Positions 32,906 through 42,905 of a stretch of DNA of 64,000 bases are shown one piece after another. The DNA is from Lineus longissimus. Taxonomy: Eukaryota > Nemertea > Pilidiophora > Heteronemertea > Lineidae. Both the position numbers and the translations under genes were made by a program. The stretch covers positions 7,628,001 through 7,692,000 of the forward strand of contig NC_088316.1 in NCBI RefSeq assembly GCF_910592395.1. The letters run 5' to 3'. Position 1 is the first letter of the stretch; each line of letters starts with the position of its first letter. The notes beneath the pieces were generated by a model, which was not told the DNA's origin, did no database searches, and was given only the letters and a program-made list of their open reading frames with translations.

Positions 32906-34372
32906 CTAGAAAGAAAGTCAATCATAATGAACCTTTCACACAAATGCCACTCTAAAAGAGACGCAATCACATACAGATAGGCAGGGCTTTCCAACTCTTC
33001 TTAAACTCAGCTTGTTGCTGAAGGTATCTGAAAGGAGATAATGCTGCAAAAAACTGTTCATGACCTGTATTTACTTCCAGCGATTGATTTTTCGAATAGC
33101 TACGGCATGCCCTAAAAAGAGAGTTTTGGGGCTGAAATAGACGCATTTGTCATATGTTTGGTGACACCCTAGATATAATTTGATTTAAGACGTCCACAGG
33201 GGTAAAAAAAGTAATTGATAAATGAGACCTTATAAGCCTGCGGATTTGATTGAGAGCAATAGCTGCAGTGGTGACGAAATGTGAAGTTGACATCTGTGAC
33301 CTTGAAAAAAGGTCAAGGTCAATACCAGTACGGCACATTATAATTATCATAAGCAGTACCTGCCATTAAAATTTCAGCAAGCTGCTCTTGACTACCGGGC
33401 CCTTTGAACCGTTCCTTACCAGAGCCTTTTTTGGTACACTATAGTGCAGCTACTTGTATCTGGCAAAACCTCTGTCTCCGCTGCCAGAATACGACACCGC
33501 AGCACCATCTATACTACGTAGCTCAAGTTGGTTGGTAGCAGACGCACAGCGGGCCACAATCAAGTAGACAGTGCACATGCTGTAGTTCCCGAGTTCACCG
33601 TTAGTAGACACGACGTTCGTTACGTTAGTTTTTCAGCTCACCGCGACGCGCCGTTGGCATCATGAACACTCTCCACGACGCTACGACGTGTTCTATTGCG
33701 CTTGCCCAGATAACGTTTTGGAGAGCGCCAAGCTCATGACGTCATGATCCATCTCCACGTCGCCACGACGCGTAAGTGTCGCAACAATCAAAAGCTGACA
33801 ATGTAGCATGCATGGCAGGTCCCTGTACTTTGAGATACGACTGATGCATTGTAGCGAACCACCCCTGGTCTCTGTACAAATGTACAGTGTGAGCCTGATG
33901 GCAGTGGGCGGGGATAATCGACTTGATTGCAATGCATGAGATAATGTCGAGCACTTTGGTGTGTCTAAGATTGATGAATATCGCTATTGATGTAATAAAA
34001 CGTGTAAACCTGTAGTTTAACCTGCTCTCTGAGTAAAAAAGTTGTCCAATTTTGAGAGTGAGACTTAATTAAAGGGCGAGTTCATTAGAGTTTTTATATC
34101 TGAAAGAGACAGTCTACTGGGCGGGGCCGGGGGTGGCCGGGGGTGTCTTGCAACAACTTCTCCAGGAAAGATGAATGATTTTGGTGGTGGGGGTTACATG
34201 TCTGACCTCTTAGTCTTAGGGTGGGATGTCGATACATATACTACAAGAGTGACAATCTCCCGTCATCACCCTGGCCCTGAAACTCTAGTGGATTACCTCC
34301 CCCACTCTTCTGCACCCTTGACTGACCCTGATAAAAAAAATTCGCGGGGAATTTGAATGACTTTGTTTGTCA
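32906..34372. other. No gene; family A motif near 33290
   Basis: At 33290-33330 the motif TGTGACCTTGAAAAAAGGTCAAGGTCAA belongs to family A, without its ends. The rest shows no coding sense on either strand. Confidence 0.45.
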
Positions 34373-34579
34373 ATGGACAAGATAGACAACTTGAACAAGA
34401 AAGTCAAGGGAGCCTTTTCCAAATTTCGGAAAGGTTTCCAGTCCAAAATAACTGAACCAGAGGAGATGGCGAAATTTGTGGCATTCTGCCACAAACTGGA
34501 TGGGGTTTAGGGCTGCCTAACAGCAAAATACCACCCTAGTGTTGGGCGAGCTGAGTCCAGGAGGCACCAGCTAGTAAAG
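34373..34579 (+). pseudogene. Candidate gene Y, exon 1 (in-frame stop)
   Basis: An ATG preceded by an in-frame TGA (34358-34360) opens a basic, helical frame (MDKIDNLNKKVKGAFSKFRK ... EMAKFVAFCHKLDG). After 45 codons there is a TAG (34508-34510). The same frame then stays open to a good splice donor, CTAGTAAAG|GTAATA, at 34579 (69 codons, phase 0). The stop may be a nonsense lesion, or this may be a short ORF; I do not recognise the protein. Confidence 0.4.
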
Positions 34580-35357
34580 GTAATATTCAAATTCAAATTA
34601 TTTTACCAATCAATATTAGTACGCCGTGACGGCAAACAGAGCACTAAGAGCCTTATTTGAAACATTTGATTTATATATTGCGATATCACAATGACGTCAC
34701 GGGTGCCAGGCTACCTGATGCCAAGCTGAAAATACCCTAAGGTTTCCGAATGGTCATTCGCAAAAACCAGAGGATATCTACGTCATTTCCATAATTTGTT
34801 TATCAAGAGAAGCAAAATAATCAATTAAGAACTGAAGAACATCGGACACAAAACTTTATAGGCATTGTTTTCGATCAGTAAACACGGTATCTCAACTTTC
34901 ATTAGCCATGGACTGGCATAGCAAACTGACCATTACATAATCACCTACACCACCTGAAAGTTGCCATGGATAACATTATAGACGTCACTCGAATCTGCGC
35001 CAATCCATTCCGAGGCAGGAACTTGTCTGGGCTCCTAGCCTAACTCACACTATCGATCACCAATATCAAGGTCTGAGTACCAGACAAGCAGGCACACTTG
35101 GGCGCAAATATATATAAATTTAAAGTTCTGTGTGTGTGTGTGTGTGGGGGGGGGGACATTTTGCGGGTTTAGTTGCAGCTTAGTACGAGGGATGTAATCA
35201 GTTGATATTTTACATCCGACATTTCTAAGTAATAACAAGAGAAATCTTTTAGTAAATAATGTTTAAACCCCTTTCCTCCGTAGGCCTATATCATATAAAA
35301 TAACGAAATGGTGATCATTAATGTGTGATCTCAAACAGTATGTTTTAATTGTTTCAG

Positions 35358-35455
35358 ATTTATCCTATGGTCGTAAAGGAGATTGGTCTCATCCACAAGC
35401 AACTACTCAGGCTGATGAGGACCAATACTCCCCGGAGAAATATTCGGATTTCTCG
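35358..35455 (+). pseudogene. Candidate gene Y, exon 2
   Basis: Acceptor TTAATTGTTTCAG|AT and donor TTTCTCG|GTAAGC bound a 98-nt exon. In phase 0 from exon 1 it reads IYPMVVKEIGLIHKQLLRLM then RTNTPRRNIRIS, a helical segment. It leaves two bases of an Arg codon. Confidence 0.45.
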
Positions 35456-35720
35456 GTAAGCTTCAAAGGGCTTTTGATTCTTATTTGAAATTGGCTGGCA
35501 CTAAAAGAACCGGAACAGAAAGCAACTTTTTGGAAGTCATTGGAAGTAAGGCCTATGTTTCACCAAACGTGTAATGTGGTCGCCAGTGAAAATATGGAAA
35601 ATAAAGGGAATGGCCTGGTGGAATGGACACTAATGAATGTGGAGTGGGAAACAGACGGCACCCACCCTGATTATTATTGGTTTGAATTATACCAATTATT
35701 CATTGCAATTATTATTCCAG

Positions 35721-35908
35721 TGATATGCCTGAAAGGGTCTTTGAGGAGCTGCGTGCCCAACACTTACAAGACAGCCGTCAAGATGACCAGGGCAACGACT
35801 ACTATCACCATCACCTGCCTTGAGAAGGTGCTGGTCCTATTCAATTTCTGGGAGAAGGAAGATGGCACACTGGCACGAAAGGATCTGCTGAGGAAGGTGG
35901 ATGGACAG
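35721..35908 (+). pseudogene. Candidate gene Y, exon 3 (frameshift)
   Basis: Acceptor TTATTATTCCAG|TG and donor GGACAG|GTAAAG bound 188 nt. From exon 2 the frame reads DMPERVFEELRAQHLQDSRQ ... YYHHHLP and hits a TGA. The frame one base over has FNFWEKEDGTLARKDLLRKV up to the donor and joins exon 4 in phase. Both halves look protein-like, which suggests a single-base indel near the HHHLP codons. Confidence 0.4.
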
Positions 35909-36130
35909 GTAAAGCCTTATTGCATCCTAAATTCTCTCAGGAGATGTATTGCTTACCACCAGTACCGTATTGTGTCCGCGGCAACAAGTGGGGTGGCACC
36001 GGAGCACTAAGACCCCCCCCATGAGTAATGCAATTTGCTGGTTTTTATGTAAGAATTAGATGATTATAAGACACGACAGTGGTATACTAATTCGATCTGA
36101 TGGGTCTAAATCATCTTTTTTTTCTTTCAG

Positions 36131-36452
36131 GAAAACAGTATGATAGTTGTTGTGGATGAGCGACATCCGATGACACTGACGATGTGCCACAACAGTAACT
36201 GGTTTTTTCTCTCCGTGAAATTTGAGGTTGTAAATACATTTGGTGTTGCCCAGTAAAATAAACTGTTTTCTTCAGTCTTTTCATTGGAGAAAGGCTTCCA
36301 TACAATGAACGAGATAGAACTCGGAACTGCACGTGGCACATGTAACCTGATATGATTTGTCTCCATTCCAAAGTTGCTTCTACCATTCTTCATTTGCCAA
36401 CCTCTGAGAATATGGAGGAGTGGAGAAAAAAAACACAACTTTGTCTTGGCAC
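36131..36452 (+). pseudogene. Candidate gene Y, exon 4 and following frames
   Basis: After acceptor TTTTTCTTTCAG|GA the frame reads ENSMIVVVDERHPMTLTMCH ... FEVVNTFGVAQ and ends at TAA 36254-36256. Beyond it, protein-like pieces continue in shifted frames (EKGFHTMNEIELGTARGT; STILHLPTSENMEEWRKK, the latter like the last helix of a PH domain) to a donor-like CACAT|GTAAGT near 36452. Either the gene ends at 36256 or several lesions followed. The PH resemblance is weak. Confidence 0.35.
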
Positions 36453-36705
36453 ATGTAAGTAATTAGGCACATGCCTCCCCCAGAGTTGACCAACAAATTT
36501 GCTTGATCTCCTTGTTGCATCTAGGATGTAGCGCGAATTATGCTCCACCAGAGAACACCATTTGCCTTGGGTCTTCTTCTATGTCCTGGATGAGGCAATG
36601 CAAGTCACCTGCATATGAAGACCACTTGGCGTTGCAGTTGTGTCCCGAGTCAAGATTTAGAACAACACAAAAATTTAAGTTCAACATACGGTACATTTAT
36701 AATTG

Positions 36706-37816
36706 AAATGAAATGGCCAGGGCCATTGTGCTCACCTCATGTGGAGGAAAGATGGATAAAGAGCATGGTATTGTGTCATGTAGTGTTAGGTTTGATGTAG
36801 GTCCAAGCAATTACAATTTCCCCATAATGGCCAATTTACAGTACATTCGACCTCTATGACCTTGAAAAGTAGGTCAAATCAAAGAAGACCCGGGTGACAC
36901 ATTGAATGGTTGTTAGAATTAGATGTACCTATGATATAAAATTGGTGCCAATCGGGCAAGTCATTACAAGGAATAATGGCATTTTGATGAATTTAGGATT
37001 TGGCCCCCTCCCTGGAGGCCAAACGGCAAATCAGATCGCACCAAACTTCGGTACCTGAGATCACCTGACCAAGGGGTACATGTGTACTTAATTTGTGATC
37101 AATAGTCATTGCAGTTAAGAAACGTGCCATAGTTACGGCCTGACGGCGAATTTACACCATTTGACCTCTGTGACCTTGACAAGAAGGTCAAATTAAAAAC
37201 CTGTGTGACATATACTGTATGGTGGTTAGATGTACCCATGATATCAAATTGGTGGCAATCGGGCAAGAAGTTATGGAATAATCACATTTTTAAGGTTTTG
37301 GGATTTTGCCCCCTGGTGGTCAAGTGGTGAATCATATTGGACCAAACTTCGGTCCCTGAGATCACCTGACTAAGGGGTAAATGTGTACCAAATTTGGTAT
37401 CAATAGTCATTGCAGTTTAGAAACGTGCCATCGTTACATCCTAATGGCCAATTTACACCATTTGACCTCTGTGACCTTGAAAAGGAGGTCAAATCAAAAA
37501 CCCGGAGGATATATGATGCACCTTTGCTAGAAGTACCTACCATATTTTTTTCAAAATTTCCCGACTACTATTAAGGGAGATATTGCATATTTTCACTTTT
37601 AACGTTTGGCCCCCTGGTGGCCAAACCATGAAACGAATCGGACCGAAACTTGGTCTCCAACGTGTCATTACATAAGGGTACATGTGTACCAAGTTTCAAC
37701 TCAATAGCACTAACAGTTACGAAACGTGCCCTGCTAACGGACGACGGACGACGACGACGACGGACGACGGACGCCACGGTATGGGATAAGCTCACCTCTG
37801 CTAAGGTGAGCTAAAA
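36706..37816 (+). mobile_element. Family A element, compact complete copy
   Basis: It starts GAAATGGCCAGGGCCATTGTGCTCACCTC and ends GCTCACCTCTGCTAAGGTGAGCTAAAAA. Three modules carry TGACCTCTGTGACCTTG (or a variant) at about 36848, 37162 and 37463, followed by the CCCCTGGTGG box and a GACGACGG block. Its right half is about 97% identical to 19945-20655 and provides the empty site for the MITE there. Confidence 0.85.
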
Positions 37817-37932
37817 AGGATAAATTAGTAAAACAGTCGGCATGTAGCCATTTGGACGGAGATTCTCATTATAAATGAGTAAAAAAACCTTCATTTTGCA
37901 CTTTTATGATTATCATAATTTTACAGTAGTTA

Positions 37933-38315
37933 GGGGCCGTCTCCAAATTGATTTCGTTTCAAACGCGTTTGAAACGTATCTAAGATCGTTTGAAATTCGT
38001 TTGAAATGTGAACAATAAAAACGCACCCAAACGATCTTGAAACGTTTGTAAAACGACTGTCAAACGCTGGCCCTACCGTTTATTTCCCGTTTGAAAGCAA
38101 ACGCAATTTCGTTTTACCCTAAACGAACTTCGTTTGAAGAGCGTTTGAAATTCGTTTGAAGAACGTTTAGAAAAGCGTTTCGTTTTCGTTTCGTCAAAAA
38201 CGGCATTGCGCCATTTGTCAGCAAACGCGTTCCAAACGCTTTTCGTTTTCTTTCAAATAGTTTCCGTGAAAAAGAAATATTCCTGCCGTTTGTGTTCAAA
38301 CGAATTCCAAACGGC
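37933..38315 (+). repeat. Element F left inverted repeat and AAACG array
   Basis: After the 33-bp terminus, the words CGTTT and AAACG occur about 25 times in 350 bp in both orientations, often as CGTTTGAA. The order differs from the right arm, so only the terminus is strictly inverted. Such arrays can be transposase-binding sites. Confidence 0.85.
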
Positions 38316-38369
38316 TGGAGTTATCGTCAAAAATCATGAAAATGGCGACCTGTGCAAAATGAACGGTGA

Positions 38370-38597
38370 TTTTTTTCTGCTTCGATTCTAAAATATGTGG
38401 ACAATAGTGCTCTTGGATGCCCATTCAGTGACCACACTACGTTTGCTTTTCAAGGGTTAAACACTATTTCTTTGTTAGAAAAATGCAAAAAGATTCGGTG
38501 GGGTGCTTTTACTGACGTATTCATTTTGGTCGGGACAAATGACTGTGCTGCCAGCGGGCCCGGATTCTCGACGAAGGAAATTTGTGATCGCATTTAT
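38370..38597 (+). CDS. SGNH-hydrolase-like exon A (in element F)
   Basis: An open frame ends at a strong donor (ATTTAT|GTAAGT). It reads VDNSALGCPFSDHTTFAFQG, then WGAFTDVFILVGTNDCAASG. The hydrophobic strand followed by GTND is block III of SGNH/GDSL hydrolases; DNS could be a degenerate block I. The start is uncertain: the frame is open from 38370 and has no ATG. There is no lesion in the exon. An exon linking it to exon B is missing by phase. Confidence 0.45.
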
Positions 38598-38933
38598 GTA
38601 AGTTTTCCAGCTAGCAGTCATCATGGTAGTGTTAGGCCTGCATTGATGTGGAAGGAACATGGAGCTAGTAAAGTTTGGCCATAAGTTTTATATGACGTAA
38701 AGTCCTTTTTAAATCAAATGATGAAGAAGCAATCATTGAACTTATGCAAAATATTGTAAACATTGGAAGACATATGGATAGACAACTTCAAGCATAAAAT
38801 TGCTTGATTAAGTTGCTTGTTTCGAAGAAGAGGTTGATAGGGTTTTGAAATAGCGTTTTATGGTCTCTGTAATATTGCTTTCATGAAATAGTATGTCATG
38901 TTACAAGTGCTGCACCAAATTCTTGTGTGACAG

Positions 38934-39034
38934 TTTCGACTATTCCTCCGAGGAACATGGATGACAAAGCGTGGTTGAAGGCAAAGCAGATCAACAAGGC
39001 TATCAAGGCATTGAAGATGACGTATGCAGTAGAG
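38934..39034 (+). CDS. SGNH-hydrolase-like exon B (in element F)
   Basis: Acceptor TTGTGTGACAG|TT and donor GTAGAG|GTATTT bound 101 nt. The frame reads STIPPRN, then AWLKAKQINKAIKALKMTYA, like the 'PPR...N..I..L' strand-helix of SGNH hydrolases that follows GxND. It lies on the same strand as exon A and in the expected order. It leaves phase 0. Confidence 0.45.
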
Positions 39035-40128
39035 GTATTTTGTTTCAAAAGAACCCACGGACCACTTCATGAACACCACATAAACATCCTTCAACTTGTC
39101 TGAAGTTTTCTGTGGTGTTTCAGAGGTGTTTTGAAGGGTGTTTTCTGAGGTGCTTTAGGGATTATTTTTAGTAGATTTCTAATACACGGCAATCCCCACA
39201 ATGACGTCATCGATATTCCAATGAATATTGATGTTACGGCTTTTTTTCATCGCCCTGAACTCTATAACCTAATCATCTTTTGCAGACGTATTTGAGTTTT
39301 GCTGATTATAGGCCCCAGATTCTGATCATTTCGGTGCTTTTGAAGCACTTTTTGGCTCCGATTTTTAACATCACCGGCCGGCGAGGCCGGGATTTTGTCA
39401 ATCACGCATACATTAGCATGCATTAAGCTCCGCCCCCGTTATGTTATCGTCATCCTCATGGCCGATCCTGCGAGCTGTCGAGTATGTTGAGCGAAGAAAA
39501 CGGAGAACTGTGTGACGGTTAAAAGTAGGAATCAGAACTAAGAGCCGTAAATGCTTATCGTTGAACTATCATGCCCATCTGACTGTTTGAATGATTAATG
39601 AGCGTGTTATTTTGAGAAAGGAGCGAGCGAATATGTCCGGAAATAGATCATTCGCGAAACGGTATAGCGAATAGACAGGGAGATCACTACACTACTTCCT
39701 TTTGCAATGTTGGGCAGATTCGTAAAATCGCCATACCCACGTGTGAATGGCTGTGGATCAACTTGTCACCCCCTGGTGATGGACACAAATTTGCTGAAAG
39801 CAAATTTCACAGTTCTAGTTCAATACTTACTAATGCAGTGAAGACACGATGCTTTTTCTACCTTCCCAAAAGCAAAATAATGTCACAACCTGCCCTACGC
39901 ATTTCCAACAAAACAATACAACCCAGCTATAATAAACATACTAACCAACACAAAATCGACAATATTTTCAGATTTATTACGATTCACCACTGATCAATTC
40001 ACAATTAAAACCCTCAAATCTTACAATATATAAAGACTCTTCACCATTACAAAAAGATTTTAGGTCTACAATTCAAATAACAACCATCATAATCACCACA
40101 AACACATAAAAACACCCAAGTCTAGTCT
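39035..40128. other. Interior of element F, no certain gene
   Basis: An acceptor-like TCATCTTTTGCAG|AC near 39290 opens a 47-codon frame to 39426, but it resembles nothing known. The rest is AT-rich. Confidence 0.3.
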
Positions 40129-40398
40129 TCACTTGTACCAAAACTGCTGACAATTTCCAGAACCGTGTCCAGCTGCCCTGCACACCTGGCAGAACGAATA
40201 TGGATAACGAACAACCACATCTTCAACTTTAGATGTACGAGCCCCTGGTAGCTTGAGAGCAATCTTCACAATCTGCGTCAACACCTTACTTCCTTCCAAA
40301 GTTGAGTGTAATCCATCATTGCGACTCACCAAATCAGCTTTTGCTGGCCTTTCATCCTGGCTGCTATCTTTCTGCCCACTGCCTCTAAAGAAAACACG
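40129..40398 (-). CDS. Terminal exon C with DGLH motif and CCHC zinc knuckle (in element F)
   Basis: Minus strand; acceptor TGATTTCAG|CG, phase 0, 89 codons and TGA. It contains LVSRNDGLHSTLEGSKVLTQ, matching SGNH block V (DGLH), and ends with a CX2CX4HX4C zinc knuckle (CQVCRAAGHGSGNC) near the C-terminus. Exon B leaves phase 0 and exon C accepts phase 0, yet they are on opposite strands, so an inversion between them is possible. Alternatively exon C follows exon X2 on the same strand through a weaker donor. Confidence 0.5.
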   Translation of the reverse strand, partial: RVFFRGSGQKDSSQDERPAKADLVSRNDGLHSTLEGSKVLTQIVKIALKLPGARTSKVEDVVVRYPYSFCQVCRAAGHGSGNCQQFWYK

Positions 40399-40572
40399 CT
40401 GAAATCATAACACACACTTATTAATTATATACCATGCACATAACATTACAGCTACGAATACTAATATGAACCGGCTCTATTACACTTCCAAAACTTATGT
40501 TCATCATAAATCAAACACTAAGCCTAATCTCCGCTAGTAATAGTAATAACATCCTAACCAAAATCCACTTAC

Positions 40573-40770
40573 ACAAACATTGCATATCTTCACTGCATAT
40601 GTCATATGTAGGCTGATATATTTTTTTGATTCCTCTGAGAGTCTTTTCATCTGTGAAAGGAATGAAGACTCCATCAGTCGAACCGAGTTGAAATTTCAAC
40701 AGAACAGAAAAAGACACTAGTGATAGCCAATAGGCCGTCAAGCCTAAGAAGTTTTCAGACTTGGCAGCTC
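40573..40770 (-). CDS. Exon X2 of an unrecognised gene (in element F)
   Basis: Minus strand; acceptor TTTGTACAG|GA and donor TTTGT|GTAAGT bound 198 nt. The frame contains NFLGLTAYWLSLVSFSVLLK, FQLGSTDGVFIPFTDEKTL and YDICSEDMQC. One base from exon X1 completes its first codon, so both exons join cleanly. I do not recognise the family; the hydrophobic part is too short to call a membrane segment safely. Confidence 0.5.
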
Positions 40771-40867
40771 CTGTACAAATGTAAAATGATGATTAAATTG
40801 GTTTCACATGTACCAAATCCAAACTTTTCTTGTATCTTTTTTTGATGAAATGTAGTGTACTTTTTTT

Positions 40868-42011
40868 CCCTTTAAGTAACACTGACAGAGGCCCATGCGT
40901 GCCTATCAATCAAGGGGCGGGTTGACAAGACTGAGAATAGTGTTGTACCGGTATTGATTATAATTATACTTTTATGCCAATATCGATGATTTGACGCAGA
41001 CTTTGTGTCAAAATATTGAAAATAAGGATAACATACTGACATAGTGAACCAAAATATCAAAGTGTAAATGGGTGTGCGCATGCTACAATCCAGCCTTTCG
41101 TTCCAGTTAATACATTTTTTAATGTATTTAAAAAAAGAGCATTCAGAATTATGAAATATCAATGCACTACCAGAAGCCTACAGAAGCCTTAAGACATCAC
41201 GAAGCTGACCAGATAAATGTGCAAATTCATTTCATTATTCTAAATATAATTGTTAAATTGAAGCAGCTTGTTTAGAAAGTGGCAGCTCAGTTTCCCTTTA
41301 AATGACACTGACAGAGGAACGTGCGTGCCTATCAATCAAGGGGTGGGCTGACTAGACTGACGTATTGATTATAATTCTATTTTATATGCCAATATCGATG
41401 ATTTGACGCAGACTTTGTGCCAAAATATTAAAAATAAAGAACAAATACCGGTATTAATAATATTTTCAATCTGTCTAAAAATTAGCATTCAGAGTTATGA
41501 AATATCCATGCACTACCAGAAGCCTACAGAAGCCTTAAGACCTCACGAAGCTGACCAGATAAATGTACACATTCATTTCATTACACATTCTAAATATAAC
41601 TGCTAAATTGAAGCAGCTTCATTATAGAAGGTTGCAGCGCAGTTCCCTTTAAGTGACAGAGGCCCATGCACGTGCATATCAATCATGGGGCGGGCTGACA
41701 AGCCCGGGTATAGTGTTGTATTGATTATAATTCTATTTTATATGCCAATATCGTTGATTTGACGTAGACTTTGTGTCAAAATATTCAAAATAAGGATCAC
41801 ATAGTGAACCAAAATAACAAAGAGTAAATGTTGTGTGCTGCAATCCAGCCTTCCGTTTGAGTTAATACATTTTTTTTCAAATATCAATTTCAAAAGAATG
41901 AGCATTCAGAAAATGAAATCTTCATGCACTACCAGAAGCCTACAGAAGCCATAAGACCTCACGAAGCTGACCAGATAAATGTGCACGTTAATTTCATTAT
42001 TCTAAACATAG
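40868..42011 (+). repeat. Three tandem units of 0.35-0.43 kb
   Basis: Units start with CCCTTTAA at 40868, 41294 and 41645. Each has TGACAGAGG, CAATATCGWTGATTTGACG and the box CACTACCAGAAGCCTACAGA followed by CACGAAGCTGACCAGATAAA. The second unit lacks about 70 bp in the middle. They occupy the intron between exons X1 and X2. Confidence 0.9.
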
Positions 42012-42574
42012 CCTTCTCTTGATTTGATAATGAAAACATGAAAACAGCTTGAATTTCCGGTAGGCATCTTCATTGGTGGCAGAAGGAAGTGTGAACACAA
42101 TTTATGAAACCAATTCTAAAATACCTTGGTACCGTAAAGTCAACTTTTAAATGGAAAATGCATAAGCCTCGTTCTGAGAGTGGAGTGTTTTGGACACGCA
42201 ACCAAGATGCTCTACCAAAGTTCCCTCGGGTTGCACTAAAATGTGGAACCATGCACACAGCTCACTTCAGAAGTTTGAGGCTCTCAAAACACTGCTTCAA
42301 ACACAAATCAGCCAAGGAAGCATCAACCACCCTAAGTTTTTTAATGAGCACTACACATATTTGCTGAGAAAAACGCTCCAAATAGCCCATTTGCGCGGAT
42401 TTTAGCGTCACTTGAGCGAGCCGATCCGGACTTCCTATACGCGCTGCCGTAACATAATGTAAACAACGGCGCTACCGGCGCTCCGGGCAGGCGATGGATG
42501 GAATTTGCCAAATTCGCACATATTCAAGTTATTTCGTGGCCTATCTTTTTAAGTTTGAGGTATTTTAGAATAGA

Positions 42575-42740
42575 AATTGAACCCTCGGCTTCGGACCTTG
42601 GTTGAGTTACCAAGACACTCTCGGGTGGAGCTAAAATTTTGTCCAAACCCTCGCCTGTCGGCTCGGGTTTGGACTGTATTTTAGCTCCACCCGAGAGTGT
42701 CTTGGTAACTCAACCAAGGTCCTCCGCCTCGGGTTCAATT
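42575..42740. repeat. 166-bp near-perfect hairpin (foldback)
   Basis: Two arms of about 78 bp (AATTGAACCCTCGG... and ...CCTCGGGTTCAATT) are reverse complements, with a short loop CCTGTCGG near 42656. Only a few mismatches are visible. It lies 100 bp from exon X1. Confidence 0.9.
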
Positions 42741-42840
42741 CCTTAAATATAAATACAGTACGGTAGATGGTTGGTATATCAAAGCTCGAAGAGAGCATTT
42801 TAGTATAGCAATTAGCATTACATTATAAAATCAAACCTAC

Positions 42841-42905
42841 CTTTTTCTGCACCTGGTAGGCCTATGTCATTGACATCACCGGGATCCATCATGCTGAACA
42901 CAAAC
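42841..42905 (-). CDS. Exon X1, probable start exon (in element F)
   Basis: Minus strand; acceptor AATTATTTCAG|GT and donor GAAAAAG|GTAGGT bound 65 nt. The frame reads FVFSMMDPGDVNDIGLPGAE, and ATG ATG offers a start. Its last base and the first two of exon X2 make a Gly codon. A non-coding first exon upstream is implied. Confidence 0.45.

Noticed and set aside
42104-42405. Two overlapping plus-strand open frames downstream of the triple repeat
   Set aside because: Both look mildly protein-like in different frames but have no consistent phase, splice sites or homology that I recognise.
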